From the NCBI RefSeq assembly GCF_002261475.1, contig NZ_NEVN01000001.1:682001-746000 (forward strand): a stretch of 64,000 nt of DNA, given 5' to 3'. Under the pieces are notes generated by a model, which had not been told where the DNA came from, made no database searches, and saw only the letters and a program-made list of their open reading frames with translations. Made by a program: the position numbers and the translations under genes. This document shows positions 1 to 9,278 of this stretch, piece by piece. Within the stretch, counting starts at the first letter, position 1; every line of letters starts with the position of its first letter. This DNA is from Bordetella genomosp. 5. GTDB taxonomy: Bacteria; Pseudomonadota; Gammaproteobacteria; Burkholderiales; Burkholderiaceae_B.

Positions 1-526
1 CTTCGGGGTAGCCCATCGCCTCGAGCAACTGCGCGCGCTCTTCGTCGGTCAGGCCCTTCTGCACTTCGGCCACCACGTCGGGCGGCAGGTCGGGCGCGAG
101 ATCCGCGATCTCGTCGGCATCCATGTTGCCGGTGGCCGCGACCAGATCCTGGCGGTCCATCGCCTCGATCAGCGATTCGCGCACCCAGTCTTCGACCTCG
201 AGCAGCACATCGGCGTCGTGGGTCGGGTCGACCAGGCGCCACACGGTCTGGCGCTGGGCCTTCGGCAGCGACTCGAGAATGAACGCGATGTCGGCCGGAT
301 GCAGGTTGTTGACCAGCGTGGTGAGCTCGACCTCGTGCTGACGATGCACGAGGTCTTCGACCAGGCGGCCTTTGGTGTCGCTCTGCTCCTGGCGATGCAC
401 CAGGTCTTCGACCAGCTGCTGGCGGCGCAGACACTCCTGCACCTCTTCGAGGGCGCGCTGGGCGTCTTCGGGATCGAGGCGGCGGGGCGTGGGCAGGACT
501 TTTTCGGGTGCGTCGGACTGCGTCAT
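1..526 (-). CDS. mgtE: Magnesium transporter MgtE, N-terminal part (runs off window)
   Basis: The reverse strand from the ATG at 526 reads continuously to the window edge, giving about 175 residues beginning MTQSDAPEKV. The segment around LVNNLHPADIAFILESLP, followed by WRLVDP and DEIADLAPDLPPDVVAEV, matches the acidic superhelical N domain of MgtE Mg2+ channels, which senses cytoplasmic Mg2+. The CBS pair and five-helix membrane domain would lie beyond base 1. A short internal duplication (LVEDLVHRQ occurs twice, about 18 residues apart) precedes the N domain. The start is eight bases upstream of the thioesterase stop codon, with both genes on the same strand, so the two are probably cotranscribed. 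Confidence 0.85.
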   Translation of the reverse strand, partial: MTQSDAPEKVLPTPRRLDPEDAQRALEEVQECLRRQQLVEDLVHRQEQSDTKGRLVEDLVHRQHEVELTTLVNNLHPADIAFILESLPKAQRQTVWRLVDPTHDADVLLEVEDWVRESLIEAMDRQDLVAATGNMDADEIADLAPDLPPDVVAEVQKGLTDEERAQLLEAMGYPE

Positions 527-534
527 GCCAGCAC

Positions 535-942
535 TCAGAGCGTGGGAAGCGGGCGGCTGCGACGGGCCTCGTCGGTGGCGACGTAGGTGAGCGTGGCCTC
601 GGTCACCTTGACCACCTCGGCATCGAGGCGCTGGCGCTCGGCATAGACCTCGACATCGACCGTGACCGACGTGGCGCCGGTTTTGGTGATGCGGGCGTAC
701 AGGCTCAGCAGGTCGCCGACGAAGACCGGCTGTTTGAACTGGAAGGCGTTGACGGCCACGGTGGCCACGCGGCCGGCGGCCCGGCGCGCCGCGGGGATCG
801 ATCCGGCGATATCCACCTGCGACATGATCCAGCCGCCAAACACATCGCCATGGATGTTGGCGTCGGCCGGCATGGGCATCACACGCAGTACGGGTTCGCG
901 GCCAGCGGGCAGTTGAGTGAAGGTATTCTTGGGCGCTGTCAT
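535..942 (-). CDS. Acyl-CoA thioesterase, hotdog fold (YciA-like)
   Basis: A protein of 135 residues. The motif NIHGDVFGGWIMSQVDIAG is the hotdog-fold thioesterase signature with the catalytic Asp in the D-x-A-G turn, followed by VNAFQFKQPVFVGDLLSLYA, typical of hexameric YciA/BACH-type enzymes. It would hydrolyse cytoplasmic acyl-CoA thioesters. The start at 942 (MTAPKNTF) is preferred over an upstream one because AGGAG sits at the right distance and the family begins about here. The C terminus is short and charged. It lies just upstream of mgtE on the same strand. The substrate range cannot be told from sequence. Confidence 0.85.
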   Translation of the reverse strand: MTAPKNTFTQLPAGREPVLRVMPMPADANIHGDVFGGWIMSQVDIAGSIPAARRAAGRVATVAVNAFQFKQPVFVGDLLSLYARITKTGATSVTVDVEVYAERQRLDAEVVKVTEATLTYVATDEARRSRPLPTL

Positions 943-1026
943 GGCCGGCTCCTGGTATCGAACCGACCGATTATGCAGGAAAAATGCGACACCGGCGCGC
1001 GACCGCGCCGGCACTCACGCAAGGGT

Positions 1027-2079
1027 TCAGGCCACCGCCATGACCAGGCCGTAGCCGCCCAGCAGCAGCCACACATACAGCACCAGACCCAGCGCCAGCA
1101 CGCGCGGTCCGGCCTTGCGGATCTGGGCGAAGCGGGTTTCGATGCCGAGGGCCGTCATGGCCATCGTGAGCGCGAACACATCGAGGCGGCGGATGGCGTT
1201 CACGAGATCGGCCGGCAGCACCTGCAGAGAGTTGATGATGGCGAAGACCAGGAAGCCCACGGCGAACCACGGCACGGGCAGACGGTTCGCGCCCTGATCG
1301 GTTTCGCCCGAGCGGCGCGCCGCGCTGCGCAGCCACAGGCCCAACACCAGCAGGACCGGCACCAGCAGGGCCACGCGCGTCATCTTCACGATGGTGGCGA
1401 CCTCGGTGGTGGCGGGGTCGATGTTGCTGGCCGCGCCCACGACCTGCGCCACCTCGTGGATGGTGCCGCCGATGTAGATGCCGAGCGCCTGCGTGTCGAA
1501 GGGCAGCCAGCCCGCGTGATACAGAACCGGGTAGAGGAACATCGACACGGTGCCGAACAGCACGACCGTGGCCACCGCGACCGCGCTCTTGTGAGGCGCC
1601 GCGCGCAGGGTGGGCTCGAACGCGAGCACCGCGGCCGCGCCGCAGATCGCGCTGCCGGCCGAGGTGAGCAAGGCGGTGTCGCGATCCAGCCCGAGCAGAC
1701 GCTGGCCGATGACGGCGCCGATCACCAGGGTGCCGACCACCACGGCGACGGACACGGCCAGGCCGGGCAGCCCGACGGCCACGATCTGCTGGATGCTGAT
1801 ATTCAAGCCATAGAAAGCGACGGCGATGCGCAGCAAGCGGCGCGCGGTGAAGTTCACGCCGGCACCCCAGTCGGCCGGCATGGTGCCGCGCAGGAAGTTG
1901 CCGTAGAGCATGCCGCACACGATGCCGACCACCAGCGGGGAGAGGCCCATGGAACGGATGGCGGGCAGATCGGCGAGCTGCACGACCGCGCCGGCCATGA
2001 GCGCCACGAAGAGTACGCCGTTGAGTTTGTCGCGCCAGGGAGTGGGGGCGGGAAGGGCGGCGGCGGGTACGGAGCTCAT
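1027..2079 (-). CDS. yeiH: YeiH/UPF0324 family membrane protein (putative sulfate exporter)
   Basis: A protein of 350 residues with about ten hydrophobic segments. It has the YeiH signature LSPLVVGIVCGMLYGN near the N terminus and the central GSAICGAAAVLAFEP block, with GGTIHEVAQVVGAA later; these are the conserved signatures of UPF0324. Members are often annotated as sulfate exporters, but transport has been shown for few. It is divergent from a LysR-type regulator across about 109 bp, the classic arrangement for yeiH/yeiE-type pairs, so it is likely the regulator's target. Confidence 0.85.
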   Translation of the reverse strand: MSSVPAAALPAPTPWRDKLNGVLFVALMAGAVVQLADLPAIRSMGLSPLVVGIVCGMLYGNFLRGTMPADWGAGVNFTARRLLRIAVAFYGLNISIQQIVAVGLPGLAVSVAVVVGTLVIGAVIGQRLLGLDRDTALLTSAGSAICGAAAVLAFEPTLRAAPHKSAVAVATVVLFGTVSMFLYPVLYHAGWLPFDTQALGIYIGGTIHEVAQVVGAASNIDPATTEVATIVKMTRVALLVPVLLVLGLWLRSAARRSGETDQGANRLPVPWFAVGFLVFAIINSLQVLPADLVNAIRRLDVFALTMAMTALGIETRFAQIRKAGPRVLALGLVLYVWLLLGGYGLVMAVA

Positions 2080-2188
2080 GCTTAAAAGGGATATTTAAAT
2101 AACTGGGAGAAATATTAAAACCGGCTCCGTTATATGAAAAATCTTTATTTACAATAATGACCATCAGGATTTCCGATATCGACGGCCC
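2080..2188. promoter_or_regulatory. Divergent yeiH / LysR control region
   Basis: A 109-bp A+T-rich spacer between divergent genes, unlike the G+C-rich flanks. It includes the palindromic core ATATTTAAAT near 2090 and a second A+T stretch near 2140. LysR regulators usually bind such a shared spacer. I did not find a convincing T-N11-A box, so the exact operator is open. Confidence 0.5.
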
Positions 2189-3076
2189 ATGACGCCCGAT
2201 CAACTGCTCAGCTTCGCCACCGTGGCCGACACGGGCAACATCAGCCGCGCCGCTGCGCTGCTGCACCTGTCGCAGCCGGCGCTGTCCGGCCAACTGCGGG
2301 CCCTGCAGACCTGGTTCGGCGAGCCGCTCTACCGGCGCAGCGGTCATGGCATCGTGCTCACCGACGCCGGCGAGCGCCTGGCGATGCAGGCGCGCGCGCT
2401 GCGGCAGGTGTATGCGCAGGCCCGCGCGGTGCGCGACGCCGCCCGCGGCCTGGAAACGGGCTCGTTGCGGCTGGGGGCGAGCACCACGCCCGCCAGCTAC
2501 TTGCTGCCCGCGCTCGTGGCCGACTTTCGCAAGCGTCATCCGGCGATCGCGCTGCATCTTTCCGACGGCAATACCCGCGAGATCGTCGACCGCCTGTCGG
2601 GCCTGGATCTGGCGTTCATCGAGGGCGAAGTGCCCGGTGGCCTGCCCACGGACACGGCGGTGCACGATTGGCGCCACGATGAGGTGGTGGCCATCGTGCG
2701 CGCCGACCATGCGCTCGCGGGCCGGCGTTCGGCCGCGCTGCCCGAGTTGTCGCAGTGGCCGCTGGTCATGCGCGAGCCCGGCTCTGGCGTGCGCCGCCTG
2801 GTGGAACGGGCCTACGACCAGGCGGGCCTGACGCCCGCGATCGGGCTGGAGCTGGCCGGCGTGGAGGGCGTGAAGCAGGCGGTGCGCGCGGGGTTGGGCG
2901 TGGGATTCGTCTCGATCATGTCGATGCAGCACGAAGACGGCACGCTGGCGGTCTTGCGCCTGCTGCCCGAACCGCTCACCCGCACGCTCAGCATCCTGGT
3001 CCCGCATGCGCAGGCCAGCACGCGCGCGGCGCAGCGCTTTCTCGAGGCCTGCCTGGCCTTGCCCGAGCCGGACTGA
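2189..3076 (+). CDS. LysR-family transcriptional regulator
   Basis: A protein of 295 residues. Residues 1-60 form the winged HTH (ATVADTGNISRAAALLHLSQ, then QPALSGQLRALQ), and the rest is the periplasmic-binding-like effector domain (GSLRLGASTTPASYLLP; GVKQAVRAGLGVGFVS). It sits head-to-head with yeiH, which it probably controls. The effector could be a sulfur compound or organic acid and is unknown. No strong Shine-Dalgarno precedes the ATG; no better in-frame start was seen. The C terminus is only about 10 bp from the convergent AraC gene. Confidence 0.9.
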   Translation: MTPDQLLSFATVADTGNISRAAALLHLSQPALSGQLRALQTWFGEPLYRRSGHGIVLTDAGERLAMQARALRQVYAQARAVRDAARGLETGSLRLGASTTPASYLLPALVADFRKRHPAIALHLSDGNTREIVDRLSGLDLAFIEGEVPGGLPTDTAVHDWRHDEVVAIVRADHALAGRRSAALPELSQWPLVMREPGSGVRRLVERAYDQAGLTPAIGLELAGVEGVKQAVRAGLGVGFVSIMSMQHEDGTLAVLRLLPEPLTRTLSILVPHAQASTRAAQRFLEACLALPEPD

Positions 3077-3086
3077 GGCGCGACGC

Positions 3087-3872
3087 TCAACGCCATTGGC
3101 GGGGCGCGCTGCCCAGCTGCCGATGAAACATCGCCGAGAACGCGCTGGGGCTCTGATAGCCCAGGTCGAGCGCCACGGTGGTGACCGGCACGCCTTCGGC
3201 GAGCCGCCGTACCGCTTCGAGCAGACGCGCCTGCTGCGCCCAGCGGGTGTAGCTAAGACCGGTCTCGTCCAGAAAGCGGCGGTAGAGCGTGCGCGCGCTT
3301 ACGCCCAGCCGGGCCGCGGCCTGCCGGGGCGCATCGGCCAGGCTCAGATCCTGCAGCAGCGATTCGCAGAGCGCGCGCAGATCGGCGCTGCGCGGCAGCG
3401 GCAGGTCGAAGGCGCGCGCCTCCAGACGGCCGAGCTCGGCCACCAGCAGCGCGCTCAGCAGCTCGTGGTCGGCGTTGGCCAGGTGCGGCGGGTCGCCCTG
3501 CGCCAGCGTGGTCGTGATGCGCACGACGAGTTCGCGCATCAACGGGGTTACCTCGAGCACCGCGCAGTCGGCCGGCATGGCCTGTACCAGCGCCGCGTCG
3601 ATGTAGAGCGAGCGCATATCGACCGCGCTGGTCATGCGGATCTCGTGCACCACCTGCGCCGGGATCCAGAGCGCTCGCGTGGGCGGCACGATCCACAGCC
3701 GCCGCGGCGTCGTCACGCGCATGACGCCGTGCGAGCAACACAGCAGCTGCGCGCGTTCATGCCAATGCGGTTCGACGTGAAAGTCGGCTGCCAGCTGGCG
3801 CCGGCGCGTGACCACGCCCGGGGCGTCCGGGTAGGTGACGCTCACGATCGGGGCGGTGGGCTGCGTGTCCAT
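3087..3872 (-). CDS. AraC-family transcriptional regulator
   Basis: A protein of 261 residues with an N-terminal cupin-like sensor (HVEPHWHERAQLLCCSHGVM, then a WIPAQVVHEI strand) and a C-terminal double HTH (AARLGVSARTLYRRFLDETG; TTVALDLGYQSPSAFSAMFH; ending APRQWR). Cytoplasmic DNA-binding activator or repressor. The start at 3872 (MDTQPTAP) is preferred to the longer frame because the cupin domain begins right after it. It is divergent from an MFS transporter at 4001 and is the likely regulator of that gene. Confidence 0.88.
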   Translation of the reverse strand: MDTQPTAPIVSVTYPDAPGVVTRRRQLAADFHVEPHWHERAQLLCCSHGVMRVTTPRRLWIVPPTRALWIPAQVVHEIRMTSAVDMRSLYIDAALVQAMPADCAVLEVTPLMRELVVRITTTLAQGDPPHLANADHELLSALLVAELGRLEARAFDLPLPRSADLRALCESLLQDLSLADAPRQAAARLGVSARTLYRRFLDETGLSYTRWAQQARLLEAVRRLAEGVPVTTVALDLGYQSPSAFSAMFHRQLGSAPRQWR

Positions 3873-4000
3873 ATCTCGATAGTTTTGTACAAAAGCTCGA
3901 AGGACAGAATAACCGGTCGACGGCAAACTGCGCCTTCCCGCATCGCATCCGGCCACGGCGTGGCAAACGGATCGGTGAGTTTTTCCTTTACGTGCGCACC

Positions 4001-5230
4001 ATGACTTCTTCTTCCGACCCTGCTTCCGTTCAGCCGTTTGCCCGCCCGGTCACGCTGCTGCTCAACATCGCTCATGCCATCGACCACATGTTCCTGCTGA
4101 TCTTCGCAGCGGCAGTGGGCACGATCGCGGCCGATTTCGGTTTCGCGCACTGGGAAGATCTGATGCCGTATGGCGTGGCGGCGTTCTTTCTATTCGGCAT
4201 CGGTTCGTGGCCGGCGGGACGCCTGGGCGATCTGTGGGGGCGGCGGCGCATGATGCTGCTGTTCTTCTTCGGCATCGGTGCGGCGGCCATGCTGTGCGCG
4301 CTGGCTCAGAACGCCTGGCAACTGGCCGGTGCGCTGGCACTGGTGGGGCTGTTCGCCGCGATCTATCACCCCGTGGGGATTCCGATGATCGTGCAGCACG
4401 CGCCCAATCCGGGCGCGGTGATCGGCATCAACGGCCTGGCCGGCAATCTCGGCGTGGCGGTGGCCGCGCTCGTGACGGGCCTGCTGGTGCAGGCGCTGGG
4501 CTGGCGCGCCGCCTTCGCGGTGCCCGGGGCCTTCGCGCTGCTGTGCGGTGTCGTGTTCATGCGCATCTGCCCGCACGAAGCCGAGCCGCCGTCGCGGCGC
4601 AAGAGCCGCGCCGCGGTGACGCTGGCACCGCGCGCGCTGGCGCGGGCCTTCGCCGTGATGACGGCGGCCGCCGTGACCGGCAGCCTGCTTTTCAACTTCA
4701 CCACCAATGGCAACGCCCAGCTGCTCGACGAACGGCTGAGCGGTGTCGTGCAGGATCCGGTGCTGTTGGGCGCGCTGCTGGCGGGTATCTATGTGGTGTC
4801 GTCGCTCACGCAGGTGATCGTGGGCCGGCTGCTCGACCGCGTCGCGCTCAAGCCCTTGTACCTGAGCATCGCGGTGGCGCAGATTCCCCTGCTGCTTTGG
4901 GCGGCCTGGGCTCAGGGCTGGGCACTCTATGTCGCGCTGCTGGGGGCGATGATCTTCATCTTCGGCGCCATTCCGTTCACCGACGCCATGATCGTGCGGT
5001 ATGTGGACGACCGCAGCCGCTCGCGCGTGGCCGGCATGCGCCTGACCGTGTCGTTCGGGGTGAGCTCGCTGGCGGTGTGGCTGCTGGGGCCGATGGTCAA
5101 GCAGGCCGGGTTCACGACGCTGCTGCTGGTGATGACCGTGATCGCCGCGTGCACCGCGGCCATGGTGACCCTGCTGCCCAGCGAACACGCCGCCGACGCC
5201 GCGCCGGCGCTGGAGCCGGACGCGTCCTGA
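4001..5230 (+). CDS. MFS transporter
   Basis: A protein of 409 residues with 12 predicted membrane segments. The major-facilitator loop motif is seen as PAGRLGDLWGRRRMM after helix 2. The ATG at 4001 (MTSSSDPAS) is used; an in-frame GTG lies at 3992. It is divergent from an AraC regulator, which suggests inducible efflux or uptake, but the substrate is not evident. A strong inverted-repeat terminator follows within 55 bp. Confidence 0.85.
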   Translation: MTSSSDPASVQPFARPVTLLLNIAHAIDHMFLLIFAAAVGTIAADFGFAHWEDLMPYGVAAFFLFGIGSWPAGRLGDLWGRRRMMLLFFFGIGAAAMLCALAQNAWQLAGALALVGLFAAIYHPVGIPMIVQHAPNPGAVIGINGLAGNLGVAVAALVTGLLVQALGWRAAFAVPGAFALLCGVVFMRICPHEAEPPSRRKSRAAVTLAPRALARAFAVMTAAAVTGSLLFNFTTNGNAQLLDERLSGVVQDPVLLGALLAGIYVVSSLTQVIVGRLLDRVALKPLYLSIAVAQIPLLLWAAWAQGWALYVALLGAMIFIFGAIPFTDAMIVRYVDDRSRSRVAGMRLTVSFGVSSLAVWLLGPMVKQAGFTTLLLVMTVIAACTAAMVTLLPSEHAADAAPALEPDAS

Positions 5231-5281
5231 CGCGTTCGATGAGTCAAACGCTCGATGTATGAATCGTGCGCTGAATGAAAG

Positions 5282-5303
5282 CGGGCCCGTTTTTACGGGC
5301 CCG
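5282..5303. terminator. Bidirectional terminator between convergent genes
   Basis: A perfect 9-bp inverted repeat (CGGGCCCGT / ACGGGCCCG) with a short T loop. It lies between the stop codons of the MFS gene (+) and the M20 peptidase gene (-), so it can serve both. Confidence 0.7.
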
Positions 5304-5317
5304 TGTGCTTGATGGGA

Positions 5318-6514
5318 TTACGGCCGCGCCAGCCACTTGAGCGCGAGCTGGACCCAGTAGGTGGCGCCCAGCGGCAGCAGATCGTCGTTGAAGTCGTAGC
5401 TGCCGTTGTGCAGCGTGCAGGGACCCGCGCCGTGACCGATGTCGCGGTGGTCGCCGGTGCCATTGCCGATCCAGACGTAGGCGCCGGGCTTCTCTTGCAG
5501 CATGAACGCGAAGTCTTCGGCGCCCATCGTGGGCTGCACGTGGTCGTTGACGTTGTCGGGTCCGACGATGTCACGCATCACGTCGGCGCAGAAGGCGGCT
5601 TCGGCGGAGTGGTTGATCGTGGGCGGATAGTTGCGCTGGAACGCGACCTCGACCTTGCAGTCGAGCGCTTCGCACGTGTGCCGCGCGATGTCGTTCATGC
5701 GGCGCTCGATCAGATCGAGGGTCTCGAGCGTGAAGGTGCGCACGGTGCCACGCATGATGGCTTCGTTGGGTACGACGTTGTCGGCGCTGCCGGTGTGGAT
5801 CTGCGTGATGCTCAGCACGGCGGCGTCGAGCGGGTTGCGGTTGCGCGTGATGATGGTCTGCAGGCTCTGCGCGAGCTGCACGGCGGTCATGACGGGGTCG
5901 ACGCCCAGATGCGGCATGCCGGCGTGCGTGCCCTTGCCGCGGATCGTGATCGCGAATTCGTTGGACGAGGCCATGATCGGCCCGGCCGTCAGGCCGAACT
6001 GGCCGACTTTCATGCCAGGCCAGTTGTGCATGCCGAACACTGCATCCATCGGGAAGCGCGTGAACAGGCCATCGTCGATCATGCGCTTGGCGCCGCCACC
6101 GCCTTCTTCGGCGGGCTGGAAGATCACGTAGACGGTGCCGGCGAAGTCCCGATGCTGCGAGAGATAGCGCGCCGCGCCGAGCAGCATGGCGGTGTGGCCA
6201 TCGTGGCCGCACGCGTGCATCTTGCCCTCGTGCTTGCTGGCATGCGGGAAGGTGTTGACCTCCTGCATCGGCAGCGCGTCGAGGTCGGCGCGCAGGCCCA
6301 GCGTGCGGGCGCTCTCGCGCGAACCGCGGATGATGCCCACGACGCCGGTGCCGCCCAGGCCGCGGTCGATCTCGATGCCCCAATCCTGCAGCTGCTTCGC
6401 GACGAGGTCCGCAGTGCGGAACTCTTCGAAGGCGAGTTCGGGATGGGCATGGATGTCGCGGCGCAATGCGGCGATTTCTTCGCGCCAGGTCACGATAGGT
6501 TCGAGCAGATTCAT
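5318..6514 (-). CDS. M20 family amidohydrolase (hippurate/N-acyl-amino-acid hydrolase type)
   Basis: A protein of 398 residues. M20D metal-ligand motifs are present: ACGHDGHTAMLLG, QPAEEGGGGAKRMIDDGL and, near the C terminus, TMGAEDFAFMLQEKPGAYVW. The N terminus DIHAHPELAFEEFRTADLVA is typical of hippurate hydrolase/IAA-amino-acid hydrolase relatives. It hydrolyses N-acyl amino acids in the cytoplasm using two metal ions. The start at 6514 (MNLLEPIV) matches the family; the longer frame would run into the divergent promoter of the acyl-CoA ligase gene. Confidence 0.9.
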   Translation of the reverse strand: MNLLEPIVTWREEIAALRRDIHAHPELAFEEFRTADLVAKQLQDWGIEIDRGLGGTGVVGIIRGSRESARTLGLRADLDALPMQEVNTFPHASKHEGKMHACGHDGHTAMLLGAARYLSQHRDFAGTVYVIFQPAEEGGGGAKRMIDDGLFTRFPMDAVFGMHNWPGMKVGQFGLTAGPIMASSNEFAITIRGKGTHAGMPHLGVDPVMTAVQLAQSLQTIITRNRNPLDAAVLSITQIHTGSADNVVPNEAIMRGTVRTFTLETLDLIERRMNDIARHTCEALDCKVEVAFQRNYPPTINHSAEAAFCADVMRDIVGPDNVNDHVQPTMGAEDFAFMLQEKPGAYVWIGNGTGDHRDIGHGAGPCTLHNGSYDFNDDLLPLGATYWVQLALKWLARP

Positions 6515-6591
6515 ACGAGGTTTGAAGTGCTTTGGAAACAATAGATCAAGGGTATCATCAAACAAAATACGAAATAAGGGAGACAAACACC

Positions 6592-8313
6592 ATGCTTCGT
6601 CCCTGGCTCGCGAGCTATCCCCAAGGTGTACCGGCCGAGATCTCCACCGCCGATTACACCTCGCTCACCGATCTGCTCGACCGTGCGGTCAAGCGCCATG
6701 CCGATCGTATCGCCTGCACCTCGCTGGGCTCCGACATCACCTACGCCACGCTCGATGCGCACGCCCGCGCCTTTGCCGCCTATCTGCAAAGCACCGGCCT
6801 GCCCAAGGGCGCGCGCGTGGCGCTGATGATGCCCAACGTGCCGGCCTATCTGGTGGCGCTGCTGGGCACCTTCCGCGCGGGCATGGTGGTAGTCAACGTC
6901 AATCCCCTTTACAAGAGCGAAGAGCTCGAGCGCCAGCTGCTCGACAGCGGCGCCCAGGTGATCGTGATCCTGGAAAATTTCGCCAAGACCCTGCAAGACG
7001 TGCGCGACAAGGGCGATCTGCGTCATGTGGTCGTGGTGGCGCCCGGCGATCTGCTCGGCGGGCTCAAAGCGCCGATCGTCAATTTCGTGGCGCGTCACAT
7101 CAAGAAGCTCGTGCCCGACTGGCAGATCGACGAGGCCCGCCTGCTTCCCGAGGTGCTCAAGGCGGGCGCGAGCGCGCCGTTCACGCCCCCCGCGCTCGCG
7201 ATGAACGACCTCGCGGTGTTGCAGTACACCGGCGGCACGACCGGCACGCCCAAGGGCGCCATGCTGTCGCACGGCAATCTCGTGGCCAACGTGCTCCAGA
7301 CCGAAGCCGTGGCGCAGCCCGCGGTCGAGGGGCATCAGGGTCAGCTCACCATCATCAGCGCGCTCCCGCTCTATCACGTGTTCGCGCTCACGACCTGCGG
7401 CCTGTTCGGCATGCATGCCGGCATGCGCAACCTGATGATCATCAATCCGCGCGATCAGCCCGCGCTGATCGCCGCCTGGAAAAAAACACCGGTCAATCTG
7501 TTCCCCGGCGTCAACACCCTGTTCAACGCGCTGGCCAACAACGCCGAATTCGCGAAGCTCGATTTCTCGGCGCTGCGCCTCACGCTCGGCGGCGGCATGG
7601 CCGTGCAGCAGGTGGTGGCCGAGCGCTGGCTCAAGCTCACGGGCAAGCCGCTGATCGAAGGCTACGGGCTGTCCGAGACCTCGCCGGTCGCCACGGTCAA
7701 TCCCACCAACGCCACCGAATACTCGGGCGCGATCGGCCTGCCGCTGCCGTCCACCGACGTGGCCATCCTCGATGATGCCGGCCACGAAGTCCCGTACGGC
7801 GAGCGCGGCGAAGTCTCGATCCGCGGTCCGCAGGTGATGCTGGGCTACTGGAACAAGCCCGACGAAACGCGCCAGGTAATGACCGCCGACGGCTTCTTCC
7901 GGTCGGGTGACATCGGCATCATGGACGAGCGCGGCTATGTGCGCATCGTCGATCGCAAGAAAGACATGATCGCGGTGTCGGGGTTCAAGGTCTATCCGAA
8001 CGAGGTCGAGGGCATCATCGCCGCGCATCCCAAGATTCTGGAGTGTGCCGTGGTGGGCGTGACCGACCCGCACTCGGGCGAGGCGGTGCGCGCCTACGTC
8101 GTGCCCAAGGACCCCAGCCTCACGGTGGCCGAGGTCGAGGCCTGGTGCCGCGAGAAGCTCACCGGCTACAAGCGGCCGCGCCAGATCGAGCTGCGCCAGG
8201 AATTGCCCAAGAGCAACGTCGGCAAGATCCTGCGTCGCGAACTGCGCGACGAGGCGCAGGCCGAGGCCGACAGCGAAGGAGCCGGGGCGGCGCAACGCCC
8301 CACCGGCACCTGA
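6592..8313 (+). CDS. fadD: Long-chain fatty-acid--CoA ligase (FadD-like)
   Basis: A protein of 573 residues. AMP-forming adenylate domain motifs: P-loop YTGGTTGTPKGAMLSHGN, GYGLSETSP, FRSGDIGIMDERGYVRIVDR and the lid lysine region LPKSNVGKILRREL. It activates fatty acids to acyl-CoA for beta-oxidation or lipid synthesis. The start at 6592 (MLRPWLAS) has AAGGGAGA at good spacing. The protein ends in an Ala/Gln-rich tail. The thioesterase and FadE genes elsewhere in this window are functionally linked but not cotranscribed. Substrate chain length is inferred only from overall FadD likeness. Confidence 0.88.
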   Translation: MLRPWLASYPQGVPAEISTADYTSLTDLLDRAVKRHADRIACTSLGSDITYATLDAHARAFAAYLQSTGLPKGARVALMMPNVPAYLVALLGTFRAGMVVVNVNPLYKSEELERQLLDSGAQVIVILENFAKTLQDVRDKGDLRHVVVVAPGDLLGGLKAPIVNFVARHIKKLVPDWQIDEARLLPEVLKAGASAPFTPPALAMNDLAVLQYTGGTTGTPKGAMLSHGNLVANVLQTEAVAQPAVEGHQGQLTIISALPLYHVFALTTCGLFGMHAGMRNLMIINPRDQPALIAAWKKTPVNLFPGVNTLFNALANNAEFAKLDFSALRLTLGGGMAVQQVVAERWLKLTGKPLIEGYGLSETSPVATVNPTNATEYSGAIGLPLPSTDVAILDDAGHEVPYGERGEVSIRGPQVMLGYWNKPDETRQVMTADGFFRSGDIGIMDERGYVRIVDRKKDMIAVSGFKVYPNEVEGIIAAHPKILECAVVGVTDPHSGEAVRAYVVPKDPSLTVAEVEAWCREKLTGYKRPRQIELRQELPKSNVGKILRRELRDEAQAEADSEGAGAAQRPTGT

Positions 8314-8360
8314 CAATCATCGGCGCGCCCCCCGACGGCGCACCGGGGCATGCTCAAAAA

Positions 8361-8395
8361 AAAAGCGGGCGCGGCCATGAGGCCGCGCTCGCTTT
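8361..8395. terminator. Bidirectional terminator
   Basis: An inverted repeat AAAGCGGGCGCGGCC / GGCCGCGCTCGCTTT around an ATGA loop, with an A run on its left and a short T run on its right. It separates the convergent acyl-CoA ligase and inositol monophosphatase genes. Confidence 0.65.
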
Positions 8396-8408
8396 CTTGT
8401 TGGCGTGT

Positions 8409-9278
8409 TCAGCCGCGTGCCTTCAGATGCGGCGCGATCATGCGGGCCAGCGCTTCGGCCACTTGCGGGTTGCCGGACACCACGCGGCCGCCCACCGGCC
8501 AGGGCTCGTCGCCGTGCATGTCGTGGCACACGCCGCCGGCTTCGCGCAGGATCAGGGTGCCCGCGGCCACGTCCCAGGGGGCCAGGCCCATTTCCCAATA
8601 GCCGTCGTAGCGGCCGGCGGCCGTCCACGCCAGATCGAGCGCGGCCGCGCCCATGCGGCGCACACCGCGCGCGGTGCAGATCGCGTCGCGCAGCATCGGC
8701 ATGTATTGGTCGGCGAACGAGAAGTCGCGGAACGGGAAGCCGGTGGCCAGCACCGACTCTTCGAGGGTGGCGGTGCGCGAGCAGGTGATGCGGCGGCCGT
8801 TGAGCCAGGCGCCCACGCCGTGCACGCCGGTGAAGAGTTCTTCGCGGTTGGGGTCGTACACGACACCGATCACCGGCGTGTCGATGTCGAGCGGCGCGCC
8901 CGGGCCCACTTGCGTGCCGGCCTTGGCGACCAGCGCGATCGACACGCAGTAGTGCGGGATGCCGTGCAGGAAGTTGGTCGTGCCATCCAGCGGATCGATG
9001 TACCAGGTGGCGGCGCCTTGCGCCTCGCCACCGGTTTCTTCGGCCACGATGCCGTACTGCGGCGTGCGTTCGCGCAGCACCTCGAGCACGGCGGCCTCGG
9101 CTTCGCGGTCGGCCTGCGAGACCAGGTCGTTGTGCGCCTTGTGGTCGATCACGAGATCGTCGCGACGGTGCGCATAGGATTGCAGGATCGCGGCGCCCGC
9201 GTGAGCGGCCGACACGGCGGTGTCGATGGCGGCGCCGAGATCCAGCGCGGCCTTGGGGGAGGAGGAGGGCGTTTGCAT
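8409..9278 (-). CDS. suhB: Inositol monophosphatase family protein (SuhB-like)
   Basis: A protein of 289 residues. Metal-binding motifs: GIVAEETGGE, WYIDPLDGTTNFLHGIPHY and, near the C terminus, LDLAWTAAGRYDGYWEMGLA followed by WDVAAGTLILREAGG. These are the complete set for Mg2+-dependent, Li+-sensitive inositol monophosphatases. In bacteria the SuhB homologue also joins the rRNA antitermination complex. The start at 9278 (MQTPSSSP) is chosen because the upstream extension is non-conserved and overlaps the spacer before mnmC. Confidence 0.87.
   Translation of the reverse strand: MQTPSSSPKAALDLGAAIDTAVSAAHAGAAILQSYAHRRDDLVIDHKAHNDLVSQADREAEAAVLEVLRERTPQYGIVAEETGGEAQGAATWYIDPLDGTTNFLHGIPHYCVSIALVAKAGTQVGPGAPLDIDTPVIGVVYDPNREELFTGVHGVGAWLNGRRITCSRTATLEESVLATGFPFRDFSFADQYMPMLRDAICTARGVRRMGAAALDLAWTAAGRYDGYWEMGLAPWDVAAGTLILREAGGVCHDMHGDEPWPVGGRVVSGNPQVAEALARMIAPHLKARG

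Noticed and set aside
508-2085. A 525-codon rightward open frame across the thioesterase and yeiH genes
   Set aside because: Its His/Arg/Gly-rich product is the usual antisense shadow in G+C-rich DNA, and both real genes on the other strand have clear family motifs.
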